Assembly (NCBI RefSeq): GCF_900106675.1
Contig: NZ_FNOB01000007.1
Span: forward strand, 124,001 to 188,000
DNA from: Allgaiera indica
GTDB lineage: Bacteria; Pseudomonadota; Alphaproteobacteria; Rhodobacterales; Rhodobacteraceae
DNA length: 64,000 nucleotides
Direction of reading: 5' to 3'
Positions 8,472-17,236 of the stretch are shown here, one piece after another. Made by a program: the position numbers and the translations under genes. How positions within the stretch are numbered: position 1 is the first letter of the stretch; each line of letters opens with the position of its first letter. The notes under the pieces were generated by a model that ran no database searches, was not told the DNA's origin, and saw only the letters and a list, made by a program, of their open reading frames with translations.

Positions 8472-11404
8472 GACTTTCTGGCGGCCTTCTCGACCGGTCC
8501 AGCCGGGTCGATTTCACCTTCGACGGGCATGCCTATCAGGGCTTCGGCGGCGATACGCTGGCCTCGGCATTGATGGCGGGCGGCGTGCGGCTGATGGGCC
8601 GCAGCTTCAAGTATCACCGCCCGCGCGGGGTGATGACGGCGGGCTCGGAAGAGCCCAACGCGCTGGTGCAGATCGACCGGGGCAGCGGGCGCGCGGCCCA
8701 GACCACGCCGAACGTTCGCGCCACCATGCAAGAGATCTACCCCGGGCTTTCGGCGCGCAGTCAGAATCGCTTTCCGTCGCTCGCCTATGACTTCGCGGGC
8801 ATCAATGATCTGCTCTCGCCGTTCCTGAGCGCGGGGTTCTACTACAAGACGTTCATGTGGCCGCGCGGCCTTTGGGAAAAGCTGTACGAGCCGCTGATCC
8901 GTCGCGCGGCGGGGCTGGGGGCGCTGTCGGGCCGCACCGACGAGGACCCGTATGAGAAGGCCTGGGCGTTTTGCGACGTCCTGGTGATCGGCGCGGGGCC
9001 CGCGGGCCTGGCGGCGGCGCTGGCGGCGGGCCGCGCGGGGGCCGATGTGATCCTGGCCGACGAGGACACCCGCCCCGGCGGGCGCCTGTTGTCGGAACGG
9101 CTGGAGGTCGGCGGTCGGTCCGGCGCCGACTGGGCCGCCAGCACGGTGGCCGAACTGGACGCGCTGCCCAACGTCCGCATCATGACCCGCACCACGGTGA
9201 CCGGCGCCTATGACGGCGGCACCTATGGCGCACTGGAACGGGTAGCGCTGCATCTGGCCGATCCGAGGGGGCGGCCGCGCGAATGTTTCTGGCGCATCGT
9301 GGCGAAGCGCGCGGTGCTGGCCGCCGGCGCGCTGGAACGTCCCATCGCCTTTGCCGACAACGACCGTCCCGGCGTGATGCTGGCCGGCGCGCTGCGCAGC
9401 TACCTCAACCGCTATGCCGCCAGCCCCGGCGCCCGGGCGGTGATCTTCGCCAACAACGACGGCGCGCGCCAGACCGCCGCGGATCTGCGTGCCGCCGGGC
9501 TGGAGGTGACCGCGCTGCTCGATGTCCGCCCCGATGCGGCGGACGACCCCGGCGCGCCGACCTTTGCCGGCGCCCAGGTCACCGGGACCGAGGGGCGCCA
9601 CGGGCTGACCAAGGTGCGTTTCCGCCATCAAGGCCGCCTGCACGAGGTCGTGGCCGACGTTCTGGCGGTGTCGGGCGGCTGGAACCCTTCGGTGCATCTG
9701 ACCTGCCACATGGGCGGACGCCCGGTCTGGGATCCGGCGCTTGCGGCCTTCCTGCCGGCGCCCGGCGCCGTGCCGGGGCTAAGCGTCTGCGGCGCGGCGG
9801 CGGGGCGGTTTTCCACCGCCGCCTGCCTGACTGATGGCGCCGAGAAGGGCGCCGAGGCGGCGCAGGCGCTGGGCTTCAGGCCGAAGGCCGCCGAGATCCC
9901 GCAGGCCGAGGACGGCGCCTATGCGATCCGCCCGTTCTGGCTGGTCGAGGGCAAGCGCCGCGCCTGGCTCGACTTCGCCAATGACGTGACCGCGAAGGAC
10001 GTGAAGCTGGCCGCGCAGGAGAACTTCGCCTCGGTCGAACACATGAAGCGCTACACCACCCAGGGCATGGCGCCGGACCAGGGCAAGAATTCGAACGTCA
10101 CCGCGCTGGCGGTGCTGGCCGATGCCACCGGGCGCGGGATCGACGCCACCGGCACCACCACCTTCCGCCCGCCCTATACCCCGGTCTCGATCGCCGCGCT
10201 GGGGGCCGGCGCGCGCGCCAAGGGTTTCGCGCCAGAACGTTTCACCACCTCGCACGCGGCCGCCGCCGAACGCGGCGCGCCGATGATCGAGGCCGGGCTG
10301 TGGTACCGCCCAAGCTATTTCCCACGCCCCGGTGAAGCCACCTGGCGCGCCGCCTGCGACCGCGAGGTGGGCTATGTGCGCGCCGCCGTGGGGATCTGCG
10401 ATGTCTCGACCCTGGGCAAGATCGACATTCAGGGGCCGGATGCGGGGGCGTTCCTAGATTTCGTCTATGCCAACACGTTCTCGACGCTGAAGCCGGGGCG
10501 CGTGCGCTATGGCCTGATGCTGCGCGAAGACGGCCATGTGATGGACGACGGCACCACCGCCTGCCTGGCCGAGGGCCATTACCTGATGACCACCACCACC
10601 GCCGCCGCCGGCGCGGTGATGCGGCATCTGGAATTCGTGCGCCAGGCGCTGCGGCCCGAATTGGACGTGCAGTTCATCTCGGTCACCGAGCAATGGGCGC
10701 AATTTGCCGTTGCCGGGCCGAAATCGCGCGATCTGCTGAACACGCTGCTGGACGCGCCGGTTGACGGCACGGCCTTTGCCTTCATGGCTTGTGGTGAAAT
10801 CTCGGTGCAGGGGGTTGCGGGGCGGCTGTTCCGGATCTCGTTCTCGGGCGAACATGCCTATGAGATCGCGGTGCCGGCACGTTACGGCAACGCGCTCTAC
10901 CGCGATCTTGTGGCGCGGGCCGAGGCGATGGGCGGCGGCGCCTACGGGATGGAGGCGCTGAACGTCCTGCGCATCGAGAAGGGGCTGATCACGCATGCCG
11001 AGATCCACGGACGGGTGACGGCGGGCGATATCGGCATGGGGCGGATGATCAGCGCCAAGAAGGATTGCATCGGCAAGGCGGCGGCGCAGCGCCCCGGCCT
11101 GACCGGGGAGCGCGAGCAATTGGTCGGGCTGAAGCCGGTGCAGCCGAAGCATGAGCTGGGCGCGGGGGCGCATCTTTTCGCGCCGGGCACCAAGGCCGAT
11201 CGGGTGAATGCGCAGGGCTATGTCACCTCGGTCTGCTGGTCGCCGACGCTACACACGAACCTTGGGCTTGGGTTCTTGCTGGACGGCCGCGCCCGGATCG
11301 GCAAGCGCGTGCGGCTGGTCGACCACCTGCGCGGCCTCGATGTGCTGTGCGAGGTGACCGATCCTGTGTTCTTCGACAAGGAAGGGGGGCGCGCCCGTGC
11401 CTAG
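8468..11404 (+). CDS. soxA: Sarcosine oxidase subunit alpha
   Basis: A 978-residue large subunit. The N-terminal ferredoxin-like/FAD segment (FTFDGHAYQGFGGDTLASALMA, then GRSFKYHRPRG) is followed by a Rossmann nucleotide-binding site [19 protein letters not shown] near residue 172, and a C-terminal glycine cleavage T-like domain (from about residue 600) that carries tetrahydrofolate and captures the one-carbon unit as methylene-THF. Length matches the family. Overlaps soxD by four bases and soxG by eight, a compact operon. Confidence 0.96.
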   Translation: MRLSGGLLDRSSRVDFTFDGHAYQGFGGDTLASALMAGGVRLMGRSFKYHRPRGVMTAGSEEPNALVQIDRGSGRAAQTTPNVRATMQEIYPGLSARSQNRFPSLAYDFAGINDLLSPFLSAGFYYKTFMWPRGLWEKLYEPLIRRAAGLGALSGRTDEDPYEKAWAFCDVLVIGAGPAGLAAALAAGRAGADVILADEDTRPGGRLLSERLEVGGRSGADWAASTVAELDALPNVRIMTRTTVTGAYDGGTYGALERVALHLADPRGRPRECFWRIVAKRAVLAAGALERPIAFADNDRPGVMLAGALRSYLNRYAASPGARAVIFANNDGARQTAADLRAAGLEVTALLDVRPDAADDPGAPTFAGAQVTGTEGRHGLTKVRFRHQGRLHEVVADVLAVSGGWNPSVHLTCHMGGRPVWDPALAAFLPAPGAVPGLSVCGAAAGRFSTAACLTDGAEKGAEAAQALGFRPKAAEIPQAEDGAYAIRPFWLVEGKRRAWLDFANDVTAKDVKLAAQENFASVEHMKRYTTQGMAPDQGKNSNVTALAVLADATGRGIDATGTTTFRPPYTPVSIAALGAGARAKGFAPERFTTSHAAAAERGAPMIEAGLWYRPSYFPRPGEATWRAACDREVGYVRAAVGICDVSTLGKIDIQGPDAGAFLDFVYANTFSTLKPGRVRYGLMLREDGHVMDDGTTACLAEGHYLMTTTTAAAGAVMRHLEFVRQALRPELDVQFISVTEQWAQFAVAGPKSRDLLNTLLDAPVDGTAFAFMACGEISVQGVAGRLFRISFSGEHAYEIAVPARYGNALYRDLVARAEAMGGGAYGMEALNVLRIEKGLITHAEIHGRVTAGDIGMGRMISAKKDCIGKAAAQRPGLTGEREQLVGLKPVQPKHELGAGAHLFAPGTKADRVNAQGYVTSVCWSPTLHTNLGLGFLLDGRARIGKRVRLVDHLRGLDVLCEVTDPVFFDKEGGRARA

Positions 11405-11939
11405 CCTGATCACCACCTCGGCCCTTCAGGGCCTCGTTCCGGTCCGCCATGGTGCGCTGGCGCTGACGGACGCGACGCCCGCGCGCATCACCTCGGTCGC
11501 GCCGTTCAAGGGCCGGGAGGCCGATGTCGCGCAGGCGCTGAAACCGCTGGGCCTGCGCTTTGCCGCGCCGAACCAGGTGGTCGAGGCCGCCGCGGGCCGC
11601 TGCGTCTGGACCGGCCCGGGCCAGGCCTTCCTGATCGACGCCGATCCAGCGCCGCTGACCGGCCTTGCCGCGCTGACCGACCAAAGCGACGGCTGGGTCG
11701 GGCTGCGGCTTTCCGGTCCGGGCGCCGAGGATGCGCTGGCGCGGCTGATCCCGATTGACCTGCGCCCCCAGGTCTTCGGGGCAGGAAGCGCGGCGCGTGC
11801 TCCGGTGGGTCACATGCTCTCGGTCGTGATGCGCGCCCCCGAGGGGATCGAGATGCTGTTGTTTCGCTCGATGGCGCGCGCCGCCGTGCACGAGATCGGG
11901 GTGGCGATGGCCGCCCTTGCCGCGCGGCAGCAGGCCTGA
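11397..11939 (+). CDS. soxG: Sarcosine oxidase subunit gamma
   Basis: A 180-residue GcvT-like small subunit of heterotetrameric sarcosine oxidase. It has the family pattern of a degenerate aminomethyltransferase fold, for example TDQSDGWVGLRLSGPGAEDALARL and the C-terminal RSMARAAVHEIGVAM. It is probably structural, capping the alpha subunit. The start is GTG at 11397, overlapping the soxA stop by eight bases, with GGAAGGGGGG before it inside soxA. Last gene of the operon; a copy of the intergenic repeat follows and the next gene is convergent. Confidence 0.93.
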   Translation: MPSLITTSALQGLVPVRHGALALTDATPARITSVAPFKGREADVAQALKPLGLRFAAPNQVVEAAAGRCVWTGPGQAFLIDADPAPLTGLAALTDQSDGWVGLRLSGPGAEDALARLIPIDLRPQVFGAGSAARAPVGHMLSVVMRAPEGIEMLLFRSMARAAVHEIGVAMAALAARQQA

Positions 11940-11944
11940 GGGCA

Positions 11945-12028
11945 GGGGCACCGCCCCGCCCGGCGGCCCGAGGAGCGCGGCGCAATGGAAGTTGGGAAAC
12001 TTCCCCCTTCATCTTGGTCCAAATACTC
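11945..12028. repeat. Modular intergenic repeat, copy B
   Basis: A reduced copy: hairpin GGGGC-acc-GCCCC (11945-11957), hairpin GGAAGTT-ggga-AACTTCC (11987-12004), and the right arm only (CTTCATCTTGG, then AAATACTC, 12007-12028). It lies between the convergent soxG and CorC-like genes, where a bidirectional terminator is expected. Confidence 0.6.
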
Positions 12029-12112
12029 TACGGGCGTCGTAATCGTCGCGCCATCGCGCCCAGCGACGATGGCGACGCGGTGTGAAACCCCCGGCGCCGG
12101 CGCCCGCCGCGA

Positions 12113-13411
12113 TCACAACGGCCGGATCTTCAGCCGCGTGATGCGGTTTTCCTTGCGCGTCACCACCTCGAAGCGGAACCCGTGGAATGAGAACACCTGG
12201 CCTTCGGCCGGGATCATCTGCGCCTCATGAATCACCAGCCCCGCCACGGTGTTGGCCTCGTCGTCGGGCAGCGCCCAGTCGGTGGCGCGGTTCAGGTCGC
12301 GGATCGTCATCGCGCCGTCGACCAGGTAATCGCCGCTCTCGGCGCGTTTCAGCGGCACGGCCTCGCCGATGTCGAATTCATCGGTGATCTCGCCCACGAT
12401 CTCTTCGAGGATGTCTTCCAGCGTGATCAGCCCCTGCAGGGCGCCGTATTCATCGACCACCAGCGCGAAATGGGTGTGGCGGCGCAGGAACTGGCGCATC
12501 TGATCGTCGAGCGAGGTGGTCTCGGGCACGAAATAGGGCTTCATCGCGACTTTCATCACGTCGAGCTCGCCGATGTTGGCGACCGTGCTTTCGCCGCCGC
12601 GCACTAGGCGGTCGACCTCGCGCAGCAGGTCCTTGGCATGCATCACGCCGATGATGTTCTCGCGTTCGCCGCGGAACACCGGCAGACGGGTGTAGGCCGA
12701 GGTCAGCGCCTGGGTCACGATCTGATCGGGCGCGGCGTCGGCATCGACCATCTCGATCTCTGACCGGTGGCGCATGATTTCCTCGACCGTGCGGTCCGAC
12801 AGGTCGAGCGCGCCAAGCAGGCGGTCGCGGTCCTCCTTCAGCACCGCACCCTCGCTGTGGCCAAGCGCGATGGCGCCGGCGATCTCGTCGCGCACCGCCA
12901 GGATATGGCTGTCGGGATCGGTCTTGACGCCGACGAGGGCGAGGATCAGCCGCACGAGCCAGCGGATCGCCGCGACCACCGGCGAGAACAGGATGATCAC
13001 GATCCGGATCGCCGGGGCGATGCGGGCGGCGGCGGCCTCGGCATTGGTGATCGCGTAGGTCTTGGGCAGGACCTCGGCGAAGATCAGCACCAGGAAGGTC
13101 ATCACCAGCGTCGCCAGTGCCACACCCGAGGTGCCGAACATCCGCGTCAACAGCGAGGTCGCCAGCGACGCCGAGAGGATGTTGGTGAGGTTGTTGCCCA
13201 GCAGCACCGCGCCGATCAGCCGTTCGCTGTCCTCGGTCACGCCAAGGGCCGCCCGGGCGCCGGAGGAGCCCTTGTCGGCCTGCGCGCGCAGCTTGCCGCG
13301 CGAGGCCGCGGTCAGCGCGGTTTCCGAGCCCGAGAAAAAGGCCGAGAGCAGCAAAAGCAGCACGATCGCCCCGGCGGTGATCCAGAAGGTGGCATCGAGA
13401 TCGGCAAGCAT
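12113..13411 (-). CDS. CorC/HlyC-family protein with CNNM (DUF21) and CBS domains
   Basis: A 432-residue membrane protein. The N-terminal CNNM domain has three to four hydrophobic segments and the signature FFSGSETALTAASRGKL (residues 26-42). It is followed by a pair of CBS domains (about residues 205-325; PVFRGERENIIGVMHAKDLL and LVVDEYGALQGLITLEDILEEIVGEI are typical) and a C-terminal transporter-associated domain ending in FRFEVVTRKENRITRLKI. Members are linked to magnesium/cobalt efflux, but the true role is often unclear. ATG at 13411 is preceded by AGGA at seven bases. The gene is convergent with sox and downstream of the xerD transcript on the same strand. Confidence 0.9.
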   Translation of the reverse strand: MLADLDATFWITAGAIVLLLLLSAFFSGSETALTAASRGKLRAQADKGSSGARAALGVTEDSERLIGAVLLGNNLTNILSASLATSLLTRMFGTSGVALATLVMTFLVLIFAEVLPKTYAITNAEAAAARIAPAIRIVIILFSPVVAAIRWLVRLILALVGVKTDPDSHILAVRDEIAGAIALGHSEGAVLKEDRDRLLGALDLSDRTVEEIMRHRSEIEMVDADAAPDQIVTQALTSAYTRLPVFRGERENIIGVMHAKDLLREVDRLVRGGESTVANIGELDVMKVAMKPYFVPETTSLDDQMRQFLRRHTHFALVVDEYGALQGLITLEDILEEIVGEITDEFDIGEAVPLKRAESGDYLVDGAMTIRDLNRATDWALPDDEANTVAGLVIHEAQMIPAEGQVFSFHGFRFEVVTRKENRITRLKIRPL

Positions 13412-13840
13412 GGGCGGTCCTGGGTTAAAATGGTGCGGCTTTCCTTATGAAAGGCGCGGGGGGGCGGATGCAAGGGCGCAGCGGTCCTGCGCGCCCCATG
13501 CAGGCAGCGCACCTGTCCGCGGGGGCTGGTTCGGGCCAGGCGCGGCTGCCCTTATTGGGGCAGCATCCCGCATGGCTTGTGCGGTGAGCGAAAGCCACTT
13601 GGCGCCGGCCCGGTCGTGCCGGGGCGGCATCTTGCTTCTCTGGTGTGCCCGGCACGGGCGGTGCGTGCTGGGGGCGGGCCTGCCGGGCCAGCGCGCGTGC
13701 CGGCGCGCGGCGGGGCGGGCCTGCTGGGCCAGCGCGCGTGCCGGCGCGCGACGAGGTCAGCCCGCGTGCCGGCGCGCGACAAGGGCCTGCGCGTGCGTCG
13801 GGCTGCGACCGGCGCTTGCGAAAGGGTGGCTGTGGCCTGG
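13412..13840. other. Gene-free GC-rich gap with long direct repeats
   Basis: About 430 bases between xerD and the CorC-like gene, both on the minus strand. No gene was recognised; apparent open frames are a product of GC-rich repeats. The middle holds the direct repeats at 13671-13780. Confidence 0.5.
13671..13780. repeat. GC-rich tandem repeat (period about 41 nt)
   Basis: Two 39-base copies (13671-13709 and 13712-13750) differ at a single position and are spaced 41 bases apart. A third, partial copy of the 3' half (GCGTGCCGGCGCGCGAC, 13764-13780) follows. Each contains GTGCCGGCGCGCG, which is nearly self-complementary. It is outside any gene. Repeat number may vary between strains. Confidence 0.8.
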
Positions 13841-14788
13841 TTATTCCTCTCGGGCCAGAGGGTGGTGTTCCAGCACCAGGGTCTTGAGGCGTTCTTCCAG
13901 CACATGGGTGTAGATCTCGGTCGTGCCGATATCGGCGTGGCCCAGGAGCGTCTGGATCGCGCGCAGATCCGCGCCATGGGCCAGCAGATGAGTCGCGAAG
14001 GCATGGCGCAGCACATGCGGGGTGACGCGGGCCGGGTCCAGCCCGGTCCCGCGCGCGAGCCGCTTGATCAGCTGGAAGAAGCTTTGCCGCGTCAGATGCC
14101 CCGCTTTGCCGCGCGCCGGGAACAGATGGTGGTTCGGGGCCGCGCCGCCCGCGCGCGCGGTCTCTTCCTCGGCATCGCGGCGTTGCAGCCAGGCCGCCAA
14201 CGCCGCCCGCGCGGGGCCCGAGAGCGGCACCATCCGTTCCTTGCCGCCCTTGCCCCGTACCAGAAGCATCCGCGGATCGCCGCGCGCCGCCGTGGCCGGC
14301 AGCGAGACCAGTTCGCTTACCCGCATTCCCGTGGCATAGAGCAGTTCCATCAGGCAGGTGTTGCGCAGCCGATCGCCTTCGCGGCCGGTGTTGCGGGCGG
14401 CCTCCAGCAGCGCCTCGACCTCGGCTTCGGACAGGGTCTTGGGCAGGCGCTTGTCGCGGCCGGGGCCGGTGATGCGCAGGGCGGGATTGTCGGCGCGCCA
14501 GCCTTCCTCATAGGCAAAGCGGAAAAGCTGGCGGATCGACGACAGCCGCCGCGCGCGGGTGGCGCGGCTCAGGCCCTCGGCGTCGCAGGCGATCAGGTAG
14601 GCCTCGATCGTGGCGCGGTCGACGGTGTCGAGATCGGCGCCGCGACGCGCCAGCCAGGCGGTGAAATCCTGCAGGTCGCGGCCATAGCCCAGCAGCGTGT
14701 TGCGGGCCGATCCGCGCTCGGCCGCCTGGGCCTCGAGGAAGGTCGAGATCCAGCGCGTCATCCCGCCGGCTGCCGGGCTGCCCGCCAT
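13841..14788 (-). CDS. xerD: Site-specific tyrosine recombinase XerD
   Basis: A 315-residue tyrosine recombinase. It has an N-terminal SAM-like core-binding domain (residues 12-95) and a C-terminal catalytic domain with all expected residues: R156 (YATGMRVSEL), K180, H258 and R261 (PHVLRHAFATHLL), H284 (LLGHADIGTT) and the nucleophile Y293 (EIYTHV). With XerC it would resolve chromosome dimers at dif during division. The start at 14788 lies three bases after the stop of the upstream gene; an internal ATG at 14761 is an alternative. It is a housekeeping recombinase rather than a mobile-element integrase, given length, motif order and the aroK/aroB context common in alphaproteobacteria. Confidence 0.92.
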   Translation of the reverse strand: MAGSPAAGGMTRWISTFLEAQAAERGSARNTLLGYGRDLQDFTAWLARRGADLDTVDRATIEAYLIACDAEGLSRATRARRLSSIRQLFRFAYEEGWRADNPALRITGPGRDKRLPKTLSEAEVEALLEAARNTGREGDRLRNTCLMELLYATGMRVSELVSLPATAARGDPRMLLVRGKGGKERMVPLSGPARAALAAWLQRRDAEEETARAGGAAPNHHLFPARGKAGHLTRQSFFQLIKRLARGTGLDPARVTPHVLRHAFATHLLAHGADLRAIQTLLGHADIGTTEIYTHVLEERLKTLVLEHHPLAREE

Positions 14789-14791
14789 GCC

Positions 14792-16408
14792 CTATCCCCG
14801 CCGATCCAGCAGCATCAGCTGCAGCGCGCTGCGCCGGGCCACATCGACCAGGCCCACCTTCAGCAGCAAGGCCAGCCCCGCGGTGACGCCGCCGACATCG
14901 CCCTTGGCGCCGTCGGTGATGCGGCTCATCGCCTCCAGTATGGCGGCACCCAGCTGCTGGTTGTCGGCCAGATCGGCCAGGCTTTGCGGCACCGGCGCCG
15001 GGCTGGCGAAGGCCGCGGCGATGGCGCTGCCCATGCTGTTCGGCGCCAGCGCCGCGTCGGGCTGGCCGCGGGCGATCGAGGCCAGGAAGGCCTCGCGCCG
15101 GGTCGAGATGGGCAGCTTCTTCGACAATGCCTCGTAGTCGCGCGACAGCATCGCCACGTCGAAGGCGACCTGGCCCGCGCGCCCGCCCAGCCGCAGCTTG
15201 GCCAGCTTCTCGGCATAGATCTGCGCGAAGGGCACCTCTAGTTCTGCCTCGCGGAAGGATTTCCAGGCTTCGGGCAAGGCCATCTCGACCGCGCCCAGGT
15301 TGCCGCGCCGCAGCGCGTCGTCCAGCACATGCACCCGCGCCACCCGGTCCCAGACCCCACCCGAGGCCGCCGGCTGGTGCTGCCGGTAAAGCAGCCAAAG
15401 CCGGCTGGCCGGGATCGCCCCGGTGCGCGCCAGCCGCTCGGCCGCGTCAAGCTGGCTTTTCCAGCCGATGTTCTCGCGCAGGTCGGCCTGGGCGAAGGCC
15501 ACCGGCAGGGTATTGGTGGACATCGGCTCGCCGATCGCCTCCATCATCCTGAACACCAGCGGGGAAGGGCGCTGCGGCGGCGGCAGGGGGTCGGCGTCTT
15601 CCTCGGCGGCGGGGTCCAGAAAGCGCTGCAGCAGTTCGGCCATCTCGCCCTTGACGAAGCCCAGGGCCTTGGCAGTCTGCAAGGTCAGCGCCGCGGCGTT
15701 CCAGTCGCCGTTGCGCGCCAGGCAGAAGATCCGCGCCGGGAAGGTGGGGGCGACGTCGGGCTGGGCCTTCATCTCGGTGCAGGCGCGGGTCTCGTCGCCC
15801 AGAAGCAGCGCCACGTCGAACCAGCGCCGGAAGATGTCGGGCCGGTCGGTGCCGGCCTGGCTCAACAGTGCCTGCGCCTGATCCAGCGCGCCCAGATCCA
15901 GCAGCCGGTCGACCCGCGCCAAGAGCAGCTTGCCCGACCCTGAGCTGTCGTCGGGGGCGTCGACCTCGGCCAGCATCATCTCGGTGAACAGCTTTTGCAG
16001 GGCGGGCAGTGTGTTGAGGTCTTCGCCCCGGATCAGCCGCACCAGCGTGTCGGTGGGCGTCTTGCCCCACAGATCGCGCGGAAAGCCCGTGGTCTTGACC
16101 GGCAACAGCCCGACCGCATCCAGCGCCGGCCCCTTGCGCAGCACCGAGGTCGAGACCGGGGCGGGCAGGGCGCTGCCGGGCGGAACTGGCTGCACCGGCT
16201 TGGGCGCCACCGGTCGGGTCACCGAATTGGAAAGCCACTGGATCGCCGACAGCGGCTTGCCCGGGGCGGTTTCGGCACGCAGGCCGGCCGTCGGGGCCAG
16301 GGCGGTGGTCAGGCACAGCGCGCCGACAAGCGCGGCCCTGGCGCCCACGCGCGCGGCCGCCGCCGCAATCGCCCCGATCGCGCGGCCCTCGGGCCGTCTA
16401 GTTCGCAT
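14792..16408 (-). CDS. Conserved exported protein of unknown function
   Basis: A 538-residue protein that I do not assign. A positively charged N-terminus (MRTRRPEGR) is followed by a hydrophobic stretch (about residues 10-40, ending GLRAETA), which looks like a signal peptide or anchor. Next is a Pro-rich linker (VAPKPVQPVPPGSALPAP), then a long alpha-helical Ala/Leu-rich body with repeat-like helices (for example LLARVDRLLDLGALDQAQALL), suggesting TPR-like solenoid structure. It overlaps the 45-aa gene upstream by 11 bases and is followed three bases later by xerD. Location between shikimate genes and xerD appears conserved in related genomes, from memory. Confidence 0.8.
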   Translation of the reverse strand: MRTRRPEGRAIGAIAAAAARVGARAALVGALCLTTALAPTAGLRAETAPGKPLSAIQWLSNSVTRPVAPKPVQPVPPGSALPAPVSTSVLRKGPALDAVGLLPVKTTGFPRDLWGKTPTDTLVRLIRGEDLNTLPALQKLFTEMMLAEVDAPDDSSGSGKLLLARVDRLLDLGALDQAQALLSQAGTDRPDIFRRWFDVALLLGDETRACTEMKAQPDVAPTFPARIFCLARNGDWNAAALTLQTAKALGFVKGEMAELLQRFLDPAAEEDADPLPPPQRPSPLVFRMMEAIGEPMSTNTLPVAFAQADLRENIGWKSQLDAAERLARTGAIPASRLWLLYRQHQPAASGGVWDRVARVHVLDDALRRGNLGAVEMALPEAWKSFREAELEVPFAQIYAEKLAKLRLGGRAGQVAFDVAMLSRDYEALSKKLPISTRREAFLASIARGQPDAALAPNSMGSAIAAAFASPAPVPQSLADLADNQQLGAAILEAMSRITDGAKGDVGGVTAGLALLLKVGLVDVARRSALQLMLLDRRG

Positions 16409-16535
16409 CCAGCTTCACCGGTTGTTCCACTTTCGTCACATGCGGCTTCAGCGTACCGGGCCAGTACGCATAGCCCACGAAGGCCACCGCCCCCAGAACG
16501 ATCAATACCGCAATTGCCTTGGCCAGACGTCCCAT
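16398..16535 (-). CDS. 45-residue single-helix membrane protein
   Basis: A short frame on the minus strand starting ATG at 16535 with AGGA five bases upstream. It reads MGRLAKAIAVLIVLGAVAFV, then GYAYWPGTLKPHVTKVEQPV and a short end KLDAN. It has a basic start, one hydrophobic helix (residues 6-24) and a polar C-terminal tail outside. Its stop lies 11 bases inside the next gene (ATGCGAACTAG), which indicates translational coupling with the 538-aa exported protein. The function is unknown; the two products may act together at the membrane. Confidence 0.75.
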   Translation of the reverse strand: MGRLAKAIAVLIVLGAVAFVGYAYWPGTLKPHVTKVEQPVKLDAN

Positions 16536-16686
16536 CAATTCCTGCCTTCTGGTTTTCGTTGTATTTTTCAATCGTTAGCGGCCGACCGGCACGGAACGGC
16601 ACGATTATATATGGCATTTCCCGAGAGTTCACGCCATTGAAGGCGGAAAGTTTTCGATCACAAACCAGTCGGCGGAGGCCTGCCAG
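16536..16686. promoter_or_regulatory. Divergent promoter region for aroK and the 45-aa/xerD transcript
   Basis: The 151 bases between divergent starts include the most AT-rich stretch nearby (16540-16575 and 16602-16620, with TTATATATGG). TATATA at 16606-16611 could serve as a -10 element for aroK, but the matching -35 is poor. Called by position and composition only. Confidence 0.35.
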
Positions 16687-17235
16687 GTGGCGTGGCGCCT
16701 GAACAAGACAATCGTCATGGTCGGCATGATGGGGGCGGGCAAGACAGCCGTCGGCACCCAGCTTGCGCGCGATCTGGGGGTGGGATTCCTCGATTCGGAC
16801 GAAGAGATCGTGCGCGCCGCCAACCTGTCGGTGGCCGAGATTTTCGAGCGCTACGGAGAGCCGTTCTTCCGCGAAAAGGAGGCCCGGGTTCTGGCACGTC
16901 TGCTGGATGGGCCTGCGGGGGTGCTTTCGACCGGGGGCGGGGCATTCTTGCATGCGGGCAACCGCGCGCTGATCCACGAACGCGGGGTGTCGGTCTGGCT
17001 GAAGGCCGATCTGCCGCTGCTTTGGGCGCGGGTGCGTCACAAGACCACCCGGCCGCTGCTGCGCACCCCCGATCCCAAGGCCACGCTTTCGTCGATGTAC
17101 GAGGCCCGGGTCCCGGTCTATGCGCTGGCCGATCTGGCGGTCGAAGCCCAGCCGGACTATTCGATCGACGAGATGGCGGGAAGGGTGGCCGAGGCGCTGG
17201 TCGCCCACCGCCCCGACGTGCTGGAAAGGATCTGA
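16687..17235 (+). CDS. aroK: Shikimate kinase
   Basis: A 182-residue cytoplasmic enzyme that phosphorylates shikimate with ATP in aromatic amino-acid synthesis. The P-loop GMMGAGKT is at residues 13-20. The shikimate-binding DSDEEI follows at about residue 37, then FREKEARVL, and STGGGAFLH near residue 83. The lid arginine is in TTRPLLR. GTG at 16687 was chosen as start because GGAGG lies eight bases before it and it gives the normal length. aroB follows one base after the stop, so the two are co-expressed. Confidence 0.95.
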   Translation: MAWRLNKTIVMVGMMGAGKTAVGTQLARDLGVGFLDSDEEIVRAANLSVAEIFERYGEPFFREKEARVLARLLDGPAGVLSTGGGAFLHAGNRALIHERGVSVWLKADLPLLWARVRHKTTRPLLRTPDPKATLSSMYEARVPVYALADLAVEAQPDYSIDEMAGRVAEALVAHRPDVLERI

Positions 17236-17236
17236 G

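Noticed and set aside
8468-11404. Possibility that soxA is a dimethylglycine or other one-carbon dehydrogenase
   Set aside because: Presence of soxB, soxD and soxG with family zinc and FAD motifs makes heterotetrameric sarcosine oxidase the best fit.
13671-13780. Repeats considered as a CRISPR array
   Set aside because: Spacing leaves only two bases between copies, there are no unique spacers and no cas genes.
13841-14788. Tyrosine recombinase considered as a phage or island integrase
   Set aside because: Length, motifs and chromosomal context fit housekeeping XerD; no att sites, tRNA or mobile genes are near.
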